This document shows positions 1 through 5,389 of a stretch of DNA of 5,389 nt, one piece after another. The notes beneath the pieces were generated by a model that had not been told where the DNA came from, did no database searches, and saw only the letters and a program-made list of their open reading frames with translations. Position numbers and translations under genes: made by a program. Within the stretch, counting starts at the first letter, position 1. Each line of letters starts with the position of its first letter. Source of the DNA: Rhodospirillaceae bacterium (GTDB lineage Bacteria > Pseudomonadota > Alphaproteobacteria > UBA8366 > GCA-2717185); NCBI GenBank assembly GCA_028817685.1, contig JAPPPC010000049.1:1-5389 (forward strand), read 5' to 3'.

Positions 1-58
1 CGGCATACGACCCCAACACACAACCCAAAACGATCACGATGCCGACGATGACTGTCAT
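1..58 (-). CDS. motA: Flagellar motor stator protein MotA, N-terminal fragment (cut by window edge)
   Basis: Only the first 19 codons are visible, reading MTVIVGIVIVLGCVLGSYA on the minus strand, before the frame runs off the left edge. The pattern of a short start, then I-V-G-I-V-I-V-L-G-x-V-x-G-x-Y, matches the first transmembrane helix of MotA, the proton-channel stator subunit that anchors beside the flagellar motor and normally works with MotB. The ATG at 58 is preceded by GGGG (64-67) with a 5-nt spacer, a reasonable ribosome binding site, and the hydrophobic segment starts at once as in MotA. The upstream gap carries CtrA-like sites, which suits a motility gene in alphaproteobacteria. 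So few residues are visible that another inner-membrane protein with a hydrophobic N-terminus remains possible. Confidence 0.65.
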   Translation of the reverse strand, partial: MTVIVGIVIVLGCVLGSYA

Positions 59-95
59 GCTTGCCCCACGCGTAACCCTAGGAGAAATCTGCGTT

Positions 96-129
96 CTTAT
101 GGTTAACGAAGTCTATACTTATGGTTAAC
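96..129. repeat. Two 12-bp direct repeats CTTATGGTTAAC
   Basis: The 12-mer CTTATGGTTAAC occurs at 96-107 and again at 118-129 without a mismatch, with 10 bp between the copies. Each copy contains the palindrome GTTAAC and the complement of TTAACCAT. The repeat extends two to four bases beyond the 8-bp CtrA-like core, so the flanking CTT is conserved as well. It is best read as a duplicated protein-binding site rather than a mobile-element remnant. Confidence 0.75.
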
Positions 130-161
130 AACGACGCCCGATTATTGGCGTAAATCGTTAA
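99..161 (-). promoter_or_regulatory. Array of three CtrA-like TTAACCAT half-sites upstream of motA
   Basis: Read on the motA strand, TTAACCAT occurs exactly at 106-99 and 128-121, and a one-mismatch copy (TTAACGAT) lies at 161-154. All three point the same way, with starts 22 and 33 bp apart, which is about two and three helical turns. TTAACCAT is a recognised half-site form of the CtrA binding motif (full form TTAA-N7-TTAA), and CtrA controls motility genes in many alphaproteobacteria. The nearest copy ends 40 nt before the putative motA start codon. No full TTAA-N7-TTAA site is present. Assignment to CtrA is inference from motif, phasing and the downstream gene. Confidence 0.5.
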
Positions 162-182
162 GAATAGGTTTTTATTGAGCAA

Positions 183-204
183 CTGATCGCGGGTCGCGAT
201 GCAG
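183..204 (-). terminator. Small hairpin just downstream of the threonine ammonia-lyase gene, possible weak terminator
   Basis: ATCGCG (186-191) and CGCGAT (195-200) form a perfect 6-bp inverted repeat around a 3-nt loop. CTG (183-185) and CAG (202-204) extend the stem across a one-base bulge at 201. It begins about 20 nt past the stop codon at 225-227. On the minus-strand transcript the hairpin is followed by a mixed sequence, not a run of U, so it is not a textbook intrinsic terminator. It could slow polymerase, assist another termination mode or protect the 3' end. Confidence 0.3.
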
Positions 205-224
205 GCTGAAATCGGCAATCCGCT

Positions 225-1442
225 CTAGTGGGTAACGTCGTCGAGCTTGCGGGTCGGGAAGCCAATTGCTTCCAGGCGCTCGATGATTTCTTGGGAATGT
301 GCGGCGTCGCGGGTCTCGACAACCACGTCCAACTCCGCAAGCTTTAGCGGAACGTCATAGAACAGGCGGTGATGGTAGATTTCGACGATGTTGCCGCCGG
401 ACTCGCCAATTTTCTCCGCTACTTTTCCGAGCACGCCGGGCTGGTCGCTGATTGTGACGCGTAAGCGCGCCAGATAACCTTCACGCGACATGCCGCGCAT
501 CAGGACCGACGCCAGGAGACGCGAATCGATATTGCCCCCGCAGGCGACCAAGCCAACTTTTTTGGCGGCAAACCGATCGGGATTTTCCCGTAACGCGGCG
601 AGCGGCGATGCCCCGGCTCCTTCGGTGTGAATTTTAGCGTCGATCAGCATGGTTTGGACCGCCGATTCGATGGCTGATTCGCTAACCACCAGCATATCGT
701 CCGCCAGGCGGGCGATGATCTCCCGTGTGATCATCCCGGCCGATTTCACCGCGATACCTTCTGCGATACTGTCGCCGCCGACCGGCAGGGCCTCGTTTCG
801 AACGGCGTTGAACATCGTTGGAAAGAACTCGGATTCCACCCCGATGATTTCGATCGCCGGTTTGACGGATTTGGCCGCCGTCGCAATGCCCGAAATGATC
901 CCACCACCGCCGATGGGCACGATGATGGTGTCCAGGTCCGGCACGTCTTCCAGCATCTCCAGCCCGATCGTACCCTGACCGGCGATGATGCGTTCGTCGT
1001 CATAGGGATGGACGAAGGTCAGTCGCTCCTCTTCGGCGAGTGCATGGGCAAAGGGTTCCGCGGCGCTGATATTGTCTCCATGAAGGACAACCTTTGCCCC
1101 AAATGCCTGCGTCCGTCGGACCTTGTTGAACGGTGTGCCTTCCGGCATGACGATGGTCGCGGGAATAGCTAGGCGCTGCGCGTGATAGGCCACGCCTTGC
1201 GCGTGATTGCCGGCGGAGATCGCGATCACGCCGCGCGACATTTCGTCCGGCGAAAGGCTTTTCAGCTTGAACAGGGCGCCGCGGTCCTTGAAGGAGCCGG
1301 TGCGCTGCAGTGTTTCAAGCTTGACGAATACCTCGAGTCCCAGAAGGTCGGACAAGGGGCCGGACCGCACTGTCGGCGTCCGAACGACTTCTCCCGCGAT
1401 CGCGTCCGCGGCCGCACGAATATCCTCAACCGAAACGCTCAT
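225..1442 (-). CDS. ilvA: Threonine ammonia-lyase (threonine dehydratase), medium form with C-terminal ACT domain
   Basis: This 405-residue cytoplasmic PLP enzyme should convert L-threonine to 2-oxobutyrate and ammonia, the first step toward isoleucine. The fold-type II core spans about residues 1-315: GSFKDRGA carries the PLP lysine (Lys52), SAGNHAQG lies at 76-83, the glycine-rich phosphate loop GGGGIISG at 178-185, TEGAGA at 273-278 and CGGN at 301-304. Residues about 325-400 form one ACT domain (LRVTISDQPGVLGKVAE, then a GGNIVEIYHHR segment), normally an amino-acid sensor. The length fits the single-ACT medium form, shorter than the two-ACT E. coli IlvA of about 514 residues. The ATG at 1442 is chosen because GGGGAG (1450-1455) precedes it by 7 nt; an in-frame TTG at 1457 overlaps that site. 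The gene lies 43 nt after the decarboxylase on the same strand. Related serine/threonine dehydratases or racemases cannot be excluded, and the role could be catabolic. Confidence 0.9.
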   Translation of the reverse strand: MSVSVEDIRAAADAIAGEVVRTPTVRSGPLSDLLGLEVFVKLETLQRTGSFKDRGALFKLKSLSPDEMSRGVIAISAGNHAQGVAYHAQRLAIPATIVMPEGTPFNKVRRTQAFGAKVVLHGDNISAAEPFAHALAEEERLTFVHPYDDERIIAGQGTIGLEMLEDVPDLDTIIVPIGGGGIISGIATAAKSVKPAIEIIGVESEFFPTMFNAVRNEALPVGGDSIAEGIAVKSAGMITREIIARLADDMLVVSESAIESAVQTMLIDAKIHTEGAGASPLAALRENPDRFAAKKVGLVACGGNIDSRLLASVLMRGMSREGYLARLRVTISDQPGVLGKVAEKIGESGGNIVEIYHHRLFYDVPLKLAELDVVVETRDAAHSQEIIERLEAIGFPTRKLDDVTH

Positions 1443-1449
1443 GCTATAG

Positions 1450-1455
1450 CTCCCC
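1450..1455 (-). promoter_or_regulatory. Ribosome binding site that fixes the ilvA start
   Basis: On the minus strand GGGGAG sits 7 nt before the ATG at 1442. The alternative TTG start at 1457 includes part of this sequence and has no purine-rich stretch before it, so the ATG is preferred. Confidence 0.65.
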
Positions 1456-1485
1456 AAGCCCGGCGCTACGCTGAATCACGCCCGT

Positions 1486-2616
1486 CTAGATATAGTATTC
1501 GTCGAGCGGCGGATAGCCGTTGAATCCGACCGAGGCGTAGGTCGCGGTATAGGCACCAGCGCTCAGGAATTCGATCTTGTCGCCGATCTTCAGGGCCAGC
1601 GGCAGTTCGTACCCTGCCTTGTCGTAGAGTATGTCCAGCTCCTCGCAGGTCGGACCAGCGATGATCACAGGCCCGGTTGCGCTGCCATCGTGGGGCGTTC
1701 GGATGCGATATTGGATACGTTCTTCCGTCGTCTCCGGCAGCCCGCCGAACTTGCCGGCATCCAGATATATCCAGCGCGTTTCGTCATCGGCGCTTTTGCG
1801 CGAGATAAGCACAACTTCAGACTGGATTACGCCGGCATCGCCACAAAGTCCTCGGCCCGGCTCAACGATCACCCGCGGCGGAGCATTGCCGAAGGATTCG
1901 GTCAATGCGGTTGCGATGATATCGCCATACGCGGCGACTTCCGGGACCTGATCCCGATAGCTGGCCGGAAACCCGCCCCCCAGATTGATCGCTTCCAAAT
2001 CGACACCGGACCGGGCGGTGTCCGCGAAGAGGGAGGCCGTTTTCGCAATCGCCGCAATCCATTGCCGCGGATTGATCTGCTGCGATCCGACGTGAAAGGA
2101 GACGCCATAGGGCTTTAGGCCCTTGTTTTTGGCCGCAATCAACAGATCCTTCGCCATCGCCGGATCGCAGCCGAACTTGCGCGACAGCGGCCATTGCGCA
2201 TCATCGTTTTCCATCAGGATGCGGCAGATAACCCGCGCACCGGGCGCCGCGGCGGCGAGCTTTTCCAGCTCCGCTGCGCTGTCGAAGGTGAAAAGGGCCA
2301 CACCGGCCTCGTGAGCCCGCGCGATATCGGTTTGCTTTTTGATCGTGTTGCCGTAGGACAGCGCCGACGCCTTTGCGCCTGCCTCGAGACAGAATTCGAT
2401 TTCCGCAAAACTCGCGGCATCGAAGTGGGCGCCCAATGAAACCAGCGCTTCCAGTATCTGCGGTGCGGGATTGGCCTTCACGGCGTAATAGATATCCGCC
2501 TGCGGGAGGGACGCGCGAAGTGCATTGTAATTGTCCCGAACGATGTCGATATCGACCACAAGACACGGTGTCGATGGCTGGCGCGTTTCGAGAAAACGGG
2601 AAATTTTCTCATTCAT
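1486..2616 (-). CDS. odc: Ornithine (or lysine/ornithine) decarboxylase, fold-type III PLP enzyme
   Basis: This 376-residue cytoplasmic enzyme should decarboxylate L-ornithine to putrescine, entering polyamine synthesis. The alanine-racemase-type barrel carries YYAVKANP with the PLP lysine (Lys47), SYGNTIKK (87-94), WPLSRKFGC (142-150), FHVGSQQ with His175 stacking on the cofactor, GGGFP (213-217) and EPGR (252-255). The C-terminal domain supplies Asp286, GPTCEELD with Cys324, and GAYT with Tyr356. Length and motifs match Pseudomonas-type SpeC rather than diaminopimelate decarboxylase (usually about 420 residues). Oddly, the residue after the catalytic cysteine is Glu325, where ornithine decarboxylases normally have Asp that binds the side-chain amine, so substrate choice is uncertain. 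The ATG at 2616 is chosen because homologues begin near MNEKISRFL and the ATG/TTG codons at 2700 and 2709 fall within the predicted promoter. Its ribosome site is weak (GAAAGA, 2626-2631). Confidence 0.85.
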   Translation of the reverse strand: MNEKISRFLETRQPSTPCLVVDIDIVRDNYNALRASLPQADIYYAVKANPAPQILEALVSLGAHFDAASFAEIEFCLEAGAKASALSYGNTIKKQTDIARAHEAGVALFTFDSAAELEKLAAAAPGARVICRILMENDDAQWPLSRKFGCDPAMAKDLLIAAKNKGLKPYGVSFHVGSQQINPRQWIAAIAKTASLFADTARSGVDLEAINLGGGFPASYRDQVPEVAAYGDIIATALTESFGNAPPRVIVEPGRGLCGDAGVIQSEVVLISRKSADDETRWIYLDAGKFGGLPETTEERIQYRIRTPHDGSATGPVIIAGPTCEELDILYDKAGYELPLALKIGDKIEFLSAGAYTATYASVGFNGYPPLDEYYI

Positions 2617-2641
2617 AACGGTCGATCTTTCGGGCACATTC

Positions 2642-2672
2642 CGCGGCGGATTCGGGCTGCGCGACCGCCGCG
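2642..2672 (-). promoter_or_regulatory. GC-only hairpin in the decarboxylase 5' leader
   Basis: CGCGGCGG (2642-2649) and CCGCCGCG (2665-2672) are perfect inverted repeats, giving an 8-bp all-GC stem with a 15-nt loop. On the decarboxylase transcript the stem would begin almost at the predicted transcription start (about 2671) and end 25 nt before the ATG at 2616. It could protect the mRNA 5' end or affect translation. In GC-rich DNA such a stem can arise by chance, and no known riboswitch was recognised. Confidence 0.35.
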
Positions 2673-2677
2673 CGAGC

Positions 2678-2705
2678 TTTATAGGGATAGGCGATGTCAT
2701 ATCAA
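2678..2705 (-). promoter_or_regulatory. Sigma70-like promoter for the decarboxylase-ilvA operon
   Basis: On the minus strand TTGATA (2705-2700) and TATAAA (2683-2678) are separated by 16 bp, matching the -35 and -10 consensus at five of six positions each. The predicted start near 2671 gives a leader of about 54 nt to the ATG at 2616. The location, within the short divergent gap and AT-rich against GC-rich flanks, supports the call. It also rules against the longer decarboxylase starts at 2700 and 2709. No equally good promoter was seen for the plus-strand hydrolases. Confidence 0.6.
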
Positions 2706-2733
2706 CCAAAAACCGTCTTCGTGCGCGACTGAC

Positions 2734-3600
2734 ATGAGAAACGCTTCGTCACGCGACATGACCAGCGGTTCGATCTCTTGCCTGGGACGGGATGGCTTCC
2801 ACCGCATGGCCTATGTGGCATGGGGGAACGGCGAGGCCGCCAGCAACGTGATCTGTGTGCATGGCTTGACCCGGAACGGCCGGGATTTCGACGCCCTGGC
2901 CGCGAAACTGTCCGAGCGGAGCCGGGTCGTCTGCCCCGATGTGGTGGGGCGCGGTAAGAGCGATTGGCTTGCCGATCCGACCCAATACCAGACGCCGCAA
3001 TATGTCGCCGATATGGCCGCCCTGGTCGCGCGGATGGATGTCGGTTGGGTCGATTGGGTCGGGACGTCGATGGGCGGATTGATCGGGATGGCCCTGGCTG
3101 CACAGCCTGGCTCTCCGGTCCGGCGTCTGGTTCTCAACGATGTGGGACCTTTCATTCCGAAAGCGGCTTTGGAGCGGATCGCCGCCTATTGCGGCAAGGC
3201 GCCGCCCTTCGCGGATGGTGACGCCCTCGAGGCCTATCTGCGCGACGTCCATGGTTCATTCGGTCCACTGACGGATGAGCAGTGGCAGCATCTCGCCCGC
3301 CATGGCGGGCGGGCTGTCGAGGAAGGGGTGGCACTCGCGTACGATCCCGGAATAGCCGTGCCATTCAATGCCGTACAGCCGATCGCCGATGTCGATTTGT
3401 GGGCACTGTGGGATGCAATCCACTGTCCAGTCCTCGTCCTGCGTGGTGAGACTTCCGATCTGCTGTCGCCAGAGACCGCGGCCGAGATGGCCGCGCGCGG
3501 GCCAAAGGCGACAGTGATTGAAATCGCCGGCTGTGGCCATGCACCGGCCCTGATGGACCAGGGGCAGGTCAAGGTTGTCGATGACTGGCTCGGCGCTTGA
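2734..3600 (+). CDS. Alpha/beta hydrolase, MhpC/COG0596-like, substrate unknown
   Basis: This 288-residue protein is a probable cytoplasmic serine hydrolase; no signal peptide or membrane segment is seen. The fold markers are in order: VICVHGLTRNG (39-49) supplies the oxyanion-hole loop, VVCPDVVGRGKSD (65-77) is the usual strand-4 region, and GTSMGG (110-115) is the nucleophile elbow with Ser112. A helical cap covers about 137-225, the acid is probably Asp242 in ETSDLLS, and the base is His269 in GCGHAP. The triad is therefore complete. The family includes esterases, C-C bond hydrolases, dehalogenase-like proteins and lactonases, and nothing here picks one. Neither the ATG at 2734 nor the one at 2758 (280 residues) has a recognisable ribosome binding site, so the start is uncertain. 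Its 3' end overlaps the next hydrolase by 20 nt, implying co-transcription, and it diverges from the decarboxylase. Confidence 0.85.
   Translation: MRNASSRDMTSGSISCLGRDGFHRMAYVAWGNGEAASNVICVHGLTRNGRDFDALAAKLSERSRVVCPDVVGRGKSDWLADPTQYQTPQYVADMAALVARMDVGWVDWVGTSMGGLIGMALAAQPGSPVRRLVLNDVGPFIPKAALERIAAYCGKAPPFADGDALEAYLRDVHGSFGPLTDEQWQHLARHGGRAVEEGVALAYDPGIAVPFNAVQPIADVDLWALWDAIHCPVLVLRGETSDLLSPETAAEMAARGPKATVIEIAGCGHAPALMDQGQVKVVDDWLGA
3571..3574 (+). promoter_or_regulatory. Ribosome binding site of the YheT-like gene, inside the upstream CDS
   Basis: AAGG lies 6 nt before the ATG at 3581, within the last codons of the preceding hydrolase. It favours this ATG over the in-frame TTG at 3575, which directly abuts the AAGG. 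A less likely CAGG (3565-3568) would suit the TTG. Ribosomes finishing the first gene at 3600 would pass over this site, consistent with coupled translation. Confidence 0.5.
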
Positions 3601-4561
3601 ATTCCCGCCGTTCCGGCCGCGGGCACCGTGGTGGGGACCGGATTTGCAGACCCTCCGCAACTACTTCGTCGCCCGGTCCGGCGGGCGGCCGCGTCTCGAT
3701 GGCGAGCGATTGCATCTAGATTTGCGCGATGGCAGCGGTGACAAGCTCGCGGTCCTGTACACACCGGCGGCAGGAAACAAGTCGCCGATAGTTTTGATCC
3801 ACGGGCTGACCGGTTGCGAGACATCCATGAATATGGCGCGCGCCGCTGTCTATCATCATGGATTGGGGCACCCCATTGTGCGCCTTAACCTGCGGGGGGC
3901 GGGGCCGTCACGCGCGACCTGCAGCGGCGATTACCATGCCGGGTGCAGCGTCGATCTGGCGCACGCGCTGGAATCGCTGCGCGAAACGCTGCCTGAGATA
4001 ACGCGGAACGGCATATATCTCTCCGCGGTGTCGCTGGGCGCCAATGTCATGATCAAGTTTCTCGCCGAGTACTGCCAGGACTTCTCCATTCGAGCTGCCG
4101 CTTCGGTGTCCGCGCCGATAGATCTGGCGGCTTCGGCACGGACGGTCATGCGCCGGCGCAACGCCCTGTATCACCATTGGCTGCTGAAGCGCATGAAAAT
4201 CGATTGCGGGGGCTCCGAACTGACGGCCGCGCAACGCGAAACGCTGGGCGCAGTTCGGACGGTTTACGAGTTCGACGATAGGTTCTTGGCGCCGCGGCAC
4301 GGCTTCGACGGGGCGGATCATTACTACGCGGAGACCCAGGCCGCGAAATTCCTGGAGACGGTGCCGATCCCGACGCTGATCATCCACGCCTGCAATGACC
4401 CGTGGATCCCGGCAACGCCCTATCTTGCCTACGATTGGTCGCGTAATGACAAGCTGACGCCGCTACTGCCGCGCACCGGCGGTCATGTCGGGTTCCACGA
4501 TCCGGGGCACCGCGCCTCCTGGCACGACCGGTGCGCCGCCGACTTCTTTAGCGCGCATTAG
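3581..4561 (+). CDS. YheT-family alpha/beta hydrolase (COG0429)
   Basis: This 326-residue protein fits the YheT/ABHD1-3-like family of predicted carboxylesterases or lipases, most of unknown substrate. Diagnostic signs are the N-terminal PWWGPDLQTL (16-25), VLIHGLTG (71-78) for the oxyanion loop, VRLNLRGAGPSR (100-111), the nucleophile elbow AVSLGAN with Ser151, Asp273 in ACNDPW as the acid, and His302 in GGHVGF as the base. The triad looks intact. The elbow begins with Ala149 where the family usually has Gly (commonly GxSLGGN), and Ala154 replaces the second Gly of that motif. No signal peptide or transmembrane segment is evident. The ATG at 3581 follows AAGG by 6 nt and overlaps the previous hydrolase by 20 nt. 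The 3' end meets hemB tail-to-tail with a 4-nt overlap. It is a different subfamily from its neighbour, so the pair is not a recent tandem duplication. Confidence 0.87.
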   Translation: MTGSALEFPPFRPRAPWWGPDLQTLRNYFVARSGGRPRLDGERLHLDLRDGSGDKLAVLYTPAAGNKSPIVLIHGLTGCETSMNMARAAVYHHGLGHPIVRLNLRGAGPSRATCSGDYHAGCSVDLAHALESLRETLPEITRNGIYLSAVSLGANVMIKFLAEYCQDFSIRAAASVSAPIDLAASARTVMRRRNALYHHWLLKRMKIDCGGSELTAAQRETLGAVRTVYEFDDRFLAPRHGFDGADHYYAETQAAKFLETVPIPTLIIHACNDPWIPATPYLAYDWSRNDKLTPLLPRTGGHVGFHDPGHRASWHDRCAADFFSAH

Positions 4562-5389
4562 CCCTTTAGTTTTTTCGCCGCCTCGACGGCGAAATAGGTG
4601 AGGACGCCGTCCGCCCCCGCGCGCTTGAATCCCAACAGCGATTCCAGGATCACTTTCTCATCGAGCCAACCGCGCTCGACGGCACCCTTGATCATCGCGT
4701 ACTCGCCGGAGACCTGATACACGAAGGTTGGCATGCCAAAGCTGTCCTTCACCCGGCGCACGATGTCGAGATAGGGCATGCCGGGTTTGACCATGACCAT
4801 GTCGGCACCTTCCTGGATGTCGAGGGCGATCTCGCGCAACGCCTCGTCGGAGTTGGCCGGGTCCATCTGATAGGTGCGCTTGTCGCCGATCAATGCCGCC
4901 TTGGTGCCGATAGCATCGCGGAACGGTCCGTAAAAGCCGGACGCATATTTCGCCGAGTAGGCCATGATCCGCACATCGTCATACCCGTTGGCGTCAAGCG
5001 ACTGGCGGATCGCGCCGACCCTGCCATCCATCATGTCCGAGGGCGAGATCGTGTCACAGCCGGCCTCTGCCTGGTTCAGCGCCTGTTGGACGAGGATTTC
5101 GACTGTCTCGTCGTTGAGGATCGTCTCGCCATCCATGACGCCGTCATGACCGTGCGTGGTGTAGGGGTCCAGCGCCACGTCGCAGACCACCATCATGTCC
5201 GGCACCTGCTCCTTGATGTTGCGGATAGCGGTGCAGACCAGGTTGTCCGGTTTGAGGGATTCGGCGCCGTCCGGCGTCTTACGGTCCGGGTCGGTAAAGG
5301 GAAACAGTCCGACCGCGGGAATGCCCAACTCGTAAGCCTCGTTCACCGCCTCGGCGATGACATCGGTCGTGTAGCGCACGACACCCGGC
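4558..5389 (-). CDS. hemB: Delta-aminolevulinic acid dehydratase (porphobilinogen synthase) HemB, N-terminus outside window
   Basis: HemB condenses two 5-aminolevulinate molecules to porphobilinogen, the first common step toward haem, cobalamin and chlorophyll, as a cytoplasmic homo-oligomer. The visible 276 residues start in the conserved MPGV(x)R region and run to a normal C-terminus (AAKKLKG). With a family length near 330, roughly 50-60 N-terminal residues are missing. The frame stays open to the edge and the GTG at 5379 encodes an internal Val, so it is not the start. Numbering visible residues, the two active-site lysines are Lys147 (AYSAKYAS) and Lys201 (MVMVKPGMPY, Schiff base). The metal motif DVALDPYTTHGHDG (70-83) has Ala72, Asp74 and Asp82 in place of the zinc-binding cysteines, so this is the magnesium-dependent type known from Pseudomonas. 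Glu186, 15 residues before Lys201, fits the position of the allosteric magnesium ligand of that type. Confidence 0.96.
   Translation of the reverse strand, partial: PGVVRYTTDVIAEAVNEAYELGIPAVGLFPFTDPDRKTPDGAESLKPDNLVCTAIRNIKEQVPDMMVVCDVALDPYTTHGHDGVMDGETILNDETVEILVQQALNQAEAGCDTISPSDMMDGRVGAIRQSLDANGYDDVRIMAYSAKYASGFYGPFRDAIGTKAALIGDKRTYQMDPANSDEALREIALDIQEGADMVMVKPGMPYLDIVRRVKDSFGMPTFVYQVSGEYAMIKGAVERGWLDEKVILESLLGFKRAGADGVLTYFAVEAAKKLKG

Noticed and set aside
96..129. Short direct repeats as a CRISPR fragment or insertion-site duplication
   Set aside because: There are only two 12-bp copies with a 10-bp gap, and no cas or transposase gene is nearby. The TTAACCAT core fits regulator sites better.
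142..149. GCCAATAA on the minus strand, close to the flagellar sigma28 -10 element GCCGATAA
   Set aside because: At the required 15-bp spacing the upstream four bases are CCTA rather than TAAA, and the element lies 84 nt from the motA start, so the match is probably chance.
1690..2118. 142-codon open frame on the plus strand antisense to the decarboxylase
   Set aside because: It lies wholly within a gene with clear family motifs, its translation shows no recognisable domain, and GC-rich third positions commonly open such antisense frames.
2617..2709. Longer decarboxylase start at TTG 2709 or ATG 2700
   Set aside because: The extra 28-31 residues are Arg/Pro-rich, unlike the family N-terminus, and both codons overlap the predicted -35/-10 region.
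2617..2733. speF-type leader RNA known upstream of some alphaproteobacterial ornithine decarboxylase genes
   Set aside because: The predicted leader is only about 54 nt with one simple hairpin, and I could not recognise the conserved elements. A covariance-model search with the speF family would decide it.
3234..3824. 196-codon open frame on the minus strand across the hydrolase junction
   Set aside because: It is antisense to two well-supported genes, and its Arg/Ser/Ala/Pro-rich composition is typical of a shadow frame.
3908..4387. 159-codon open frame on the minus strand inside the YheT-like gene
   Set aside because: It is a shadow of a gene with an intact catalytic triad, with no domain and no upstream signals.

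Overview
The window reads as ordinary chromosome of a moderately GC-rich alphaproteobacterium, probably Rhodospirillales-like. This placement is inferred from protein style, a magnesium-type HemB, and CtrA-like TTAACCAT sites in front of a flagellar gene; no search was run.

Layout, left to right. Positions 1-58 (minus strand) hold the first 19 codons of a membrane protein that looks like the flagellar stator protein MotA, cut by the window edge. Positions 59-224 are an AT-richer gap carrying three same-strand TTAACCAT-like sites spaced 22 and 33 bp apart. Next, on the minus strand, come a medium-length threonine ammonia-lyase with a C-terminal ACT domain (225-1442) and, 43 bp upstream of it, a fold-type III PLP ornithine/lysine decarboxylase (1486-2616). 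They are probably co-transcribed from a sigma70-like promoter at 2678-2705. A 117-bp divergent region (2617-2733) separates them from two plus-strand alpha/beta hydrolases (2734-3600 and 3581-4561) that overlap by 20 nt. The second hydrolase is of the YheT/COG0429 type. It ends tail-to-tail, with a 4-nt overlap, against hemB (4558 to beyond 5389, minus strand), whose N-terminus lies outside the window.

Functionally, the decarboxylase should feed polyamine synthesis and the ammonia-lyase should make 2-oxobutyrate for isoleucine. HemB makes porphobilinogen for tetrapyrroles. The hydrolase substrates cannot be read from sequence. No tRNA, rRNA, CRISPR array, insertion sequence or phage-like gene was seen. 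No clear undescribed system is present. The points most worth a second look are the helically phased CtrA-like array before motA and the Asp-to-Glu change in the decarboxylase specificity motif.
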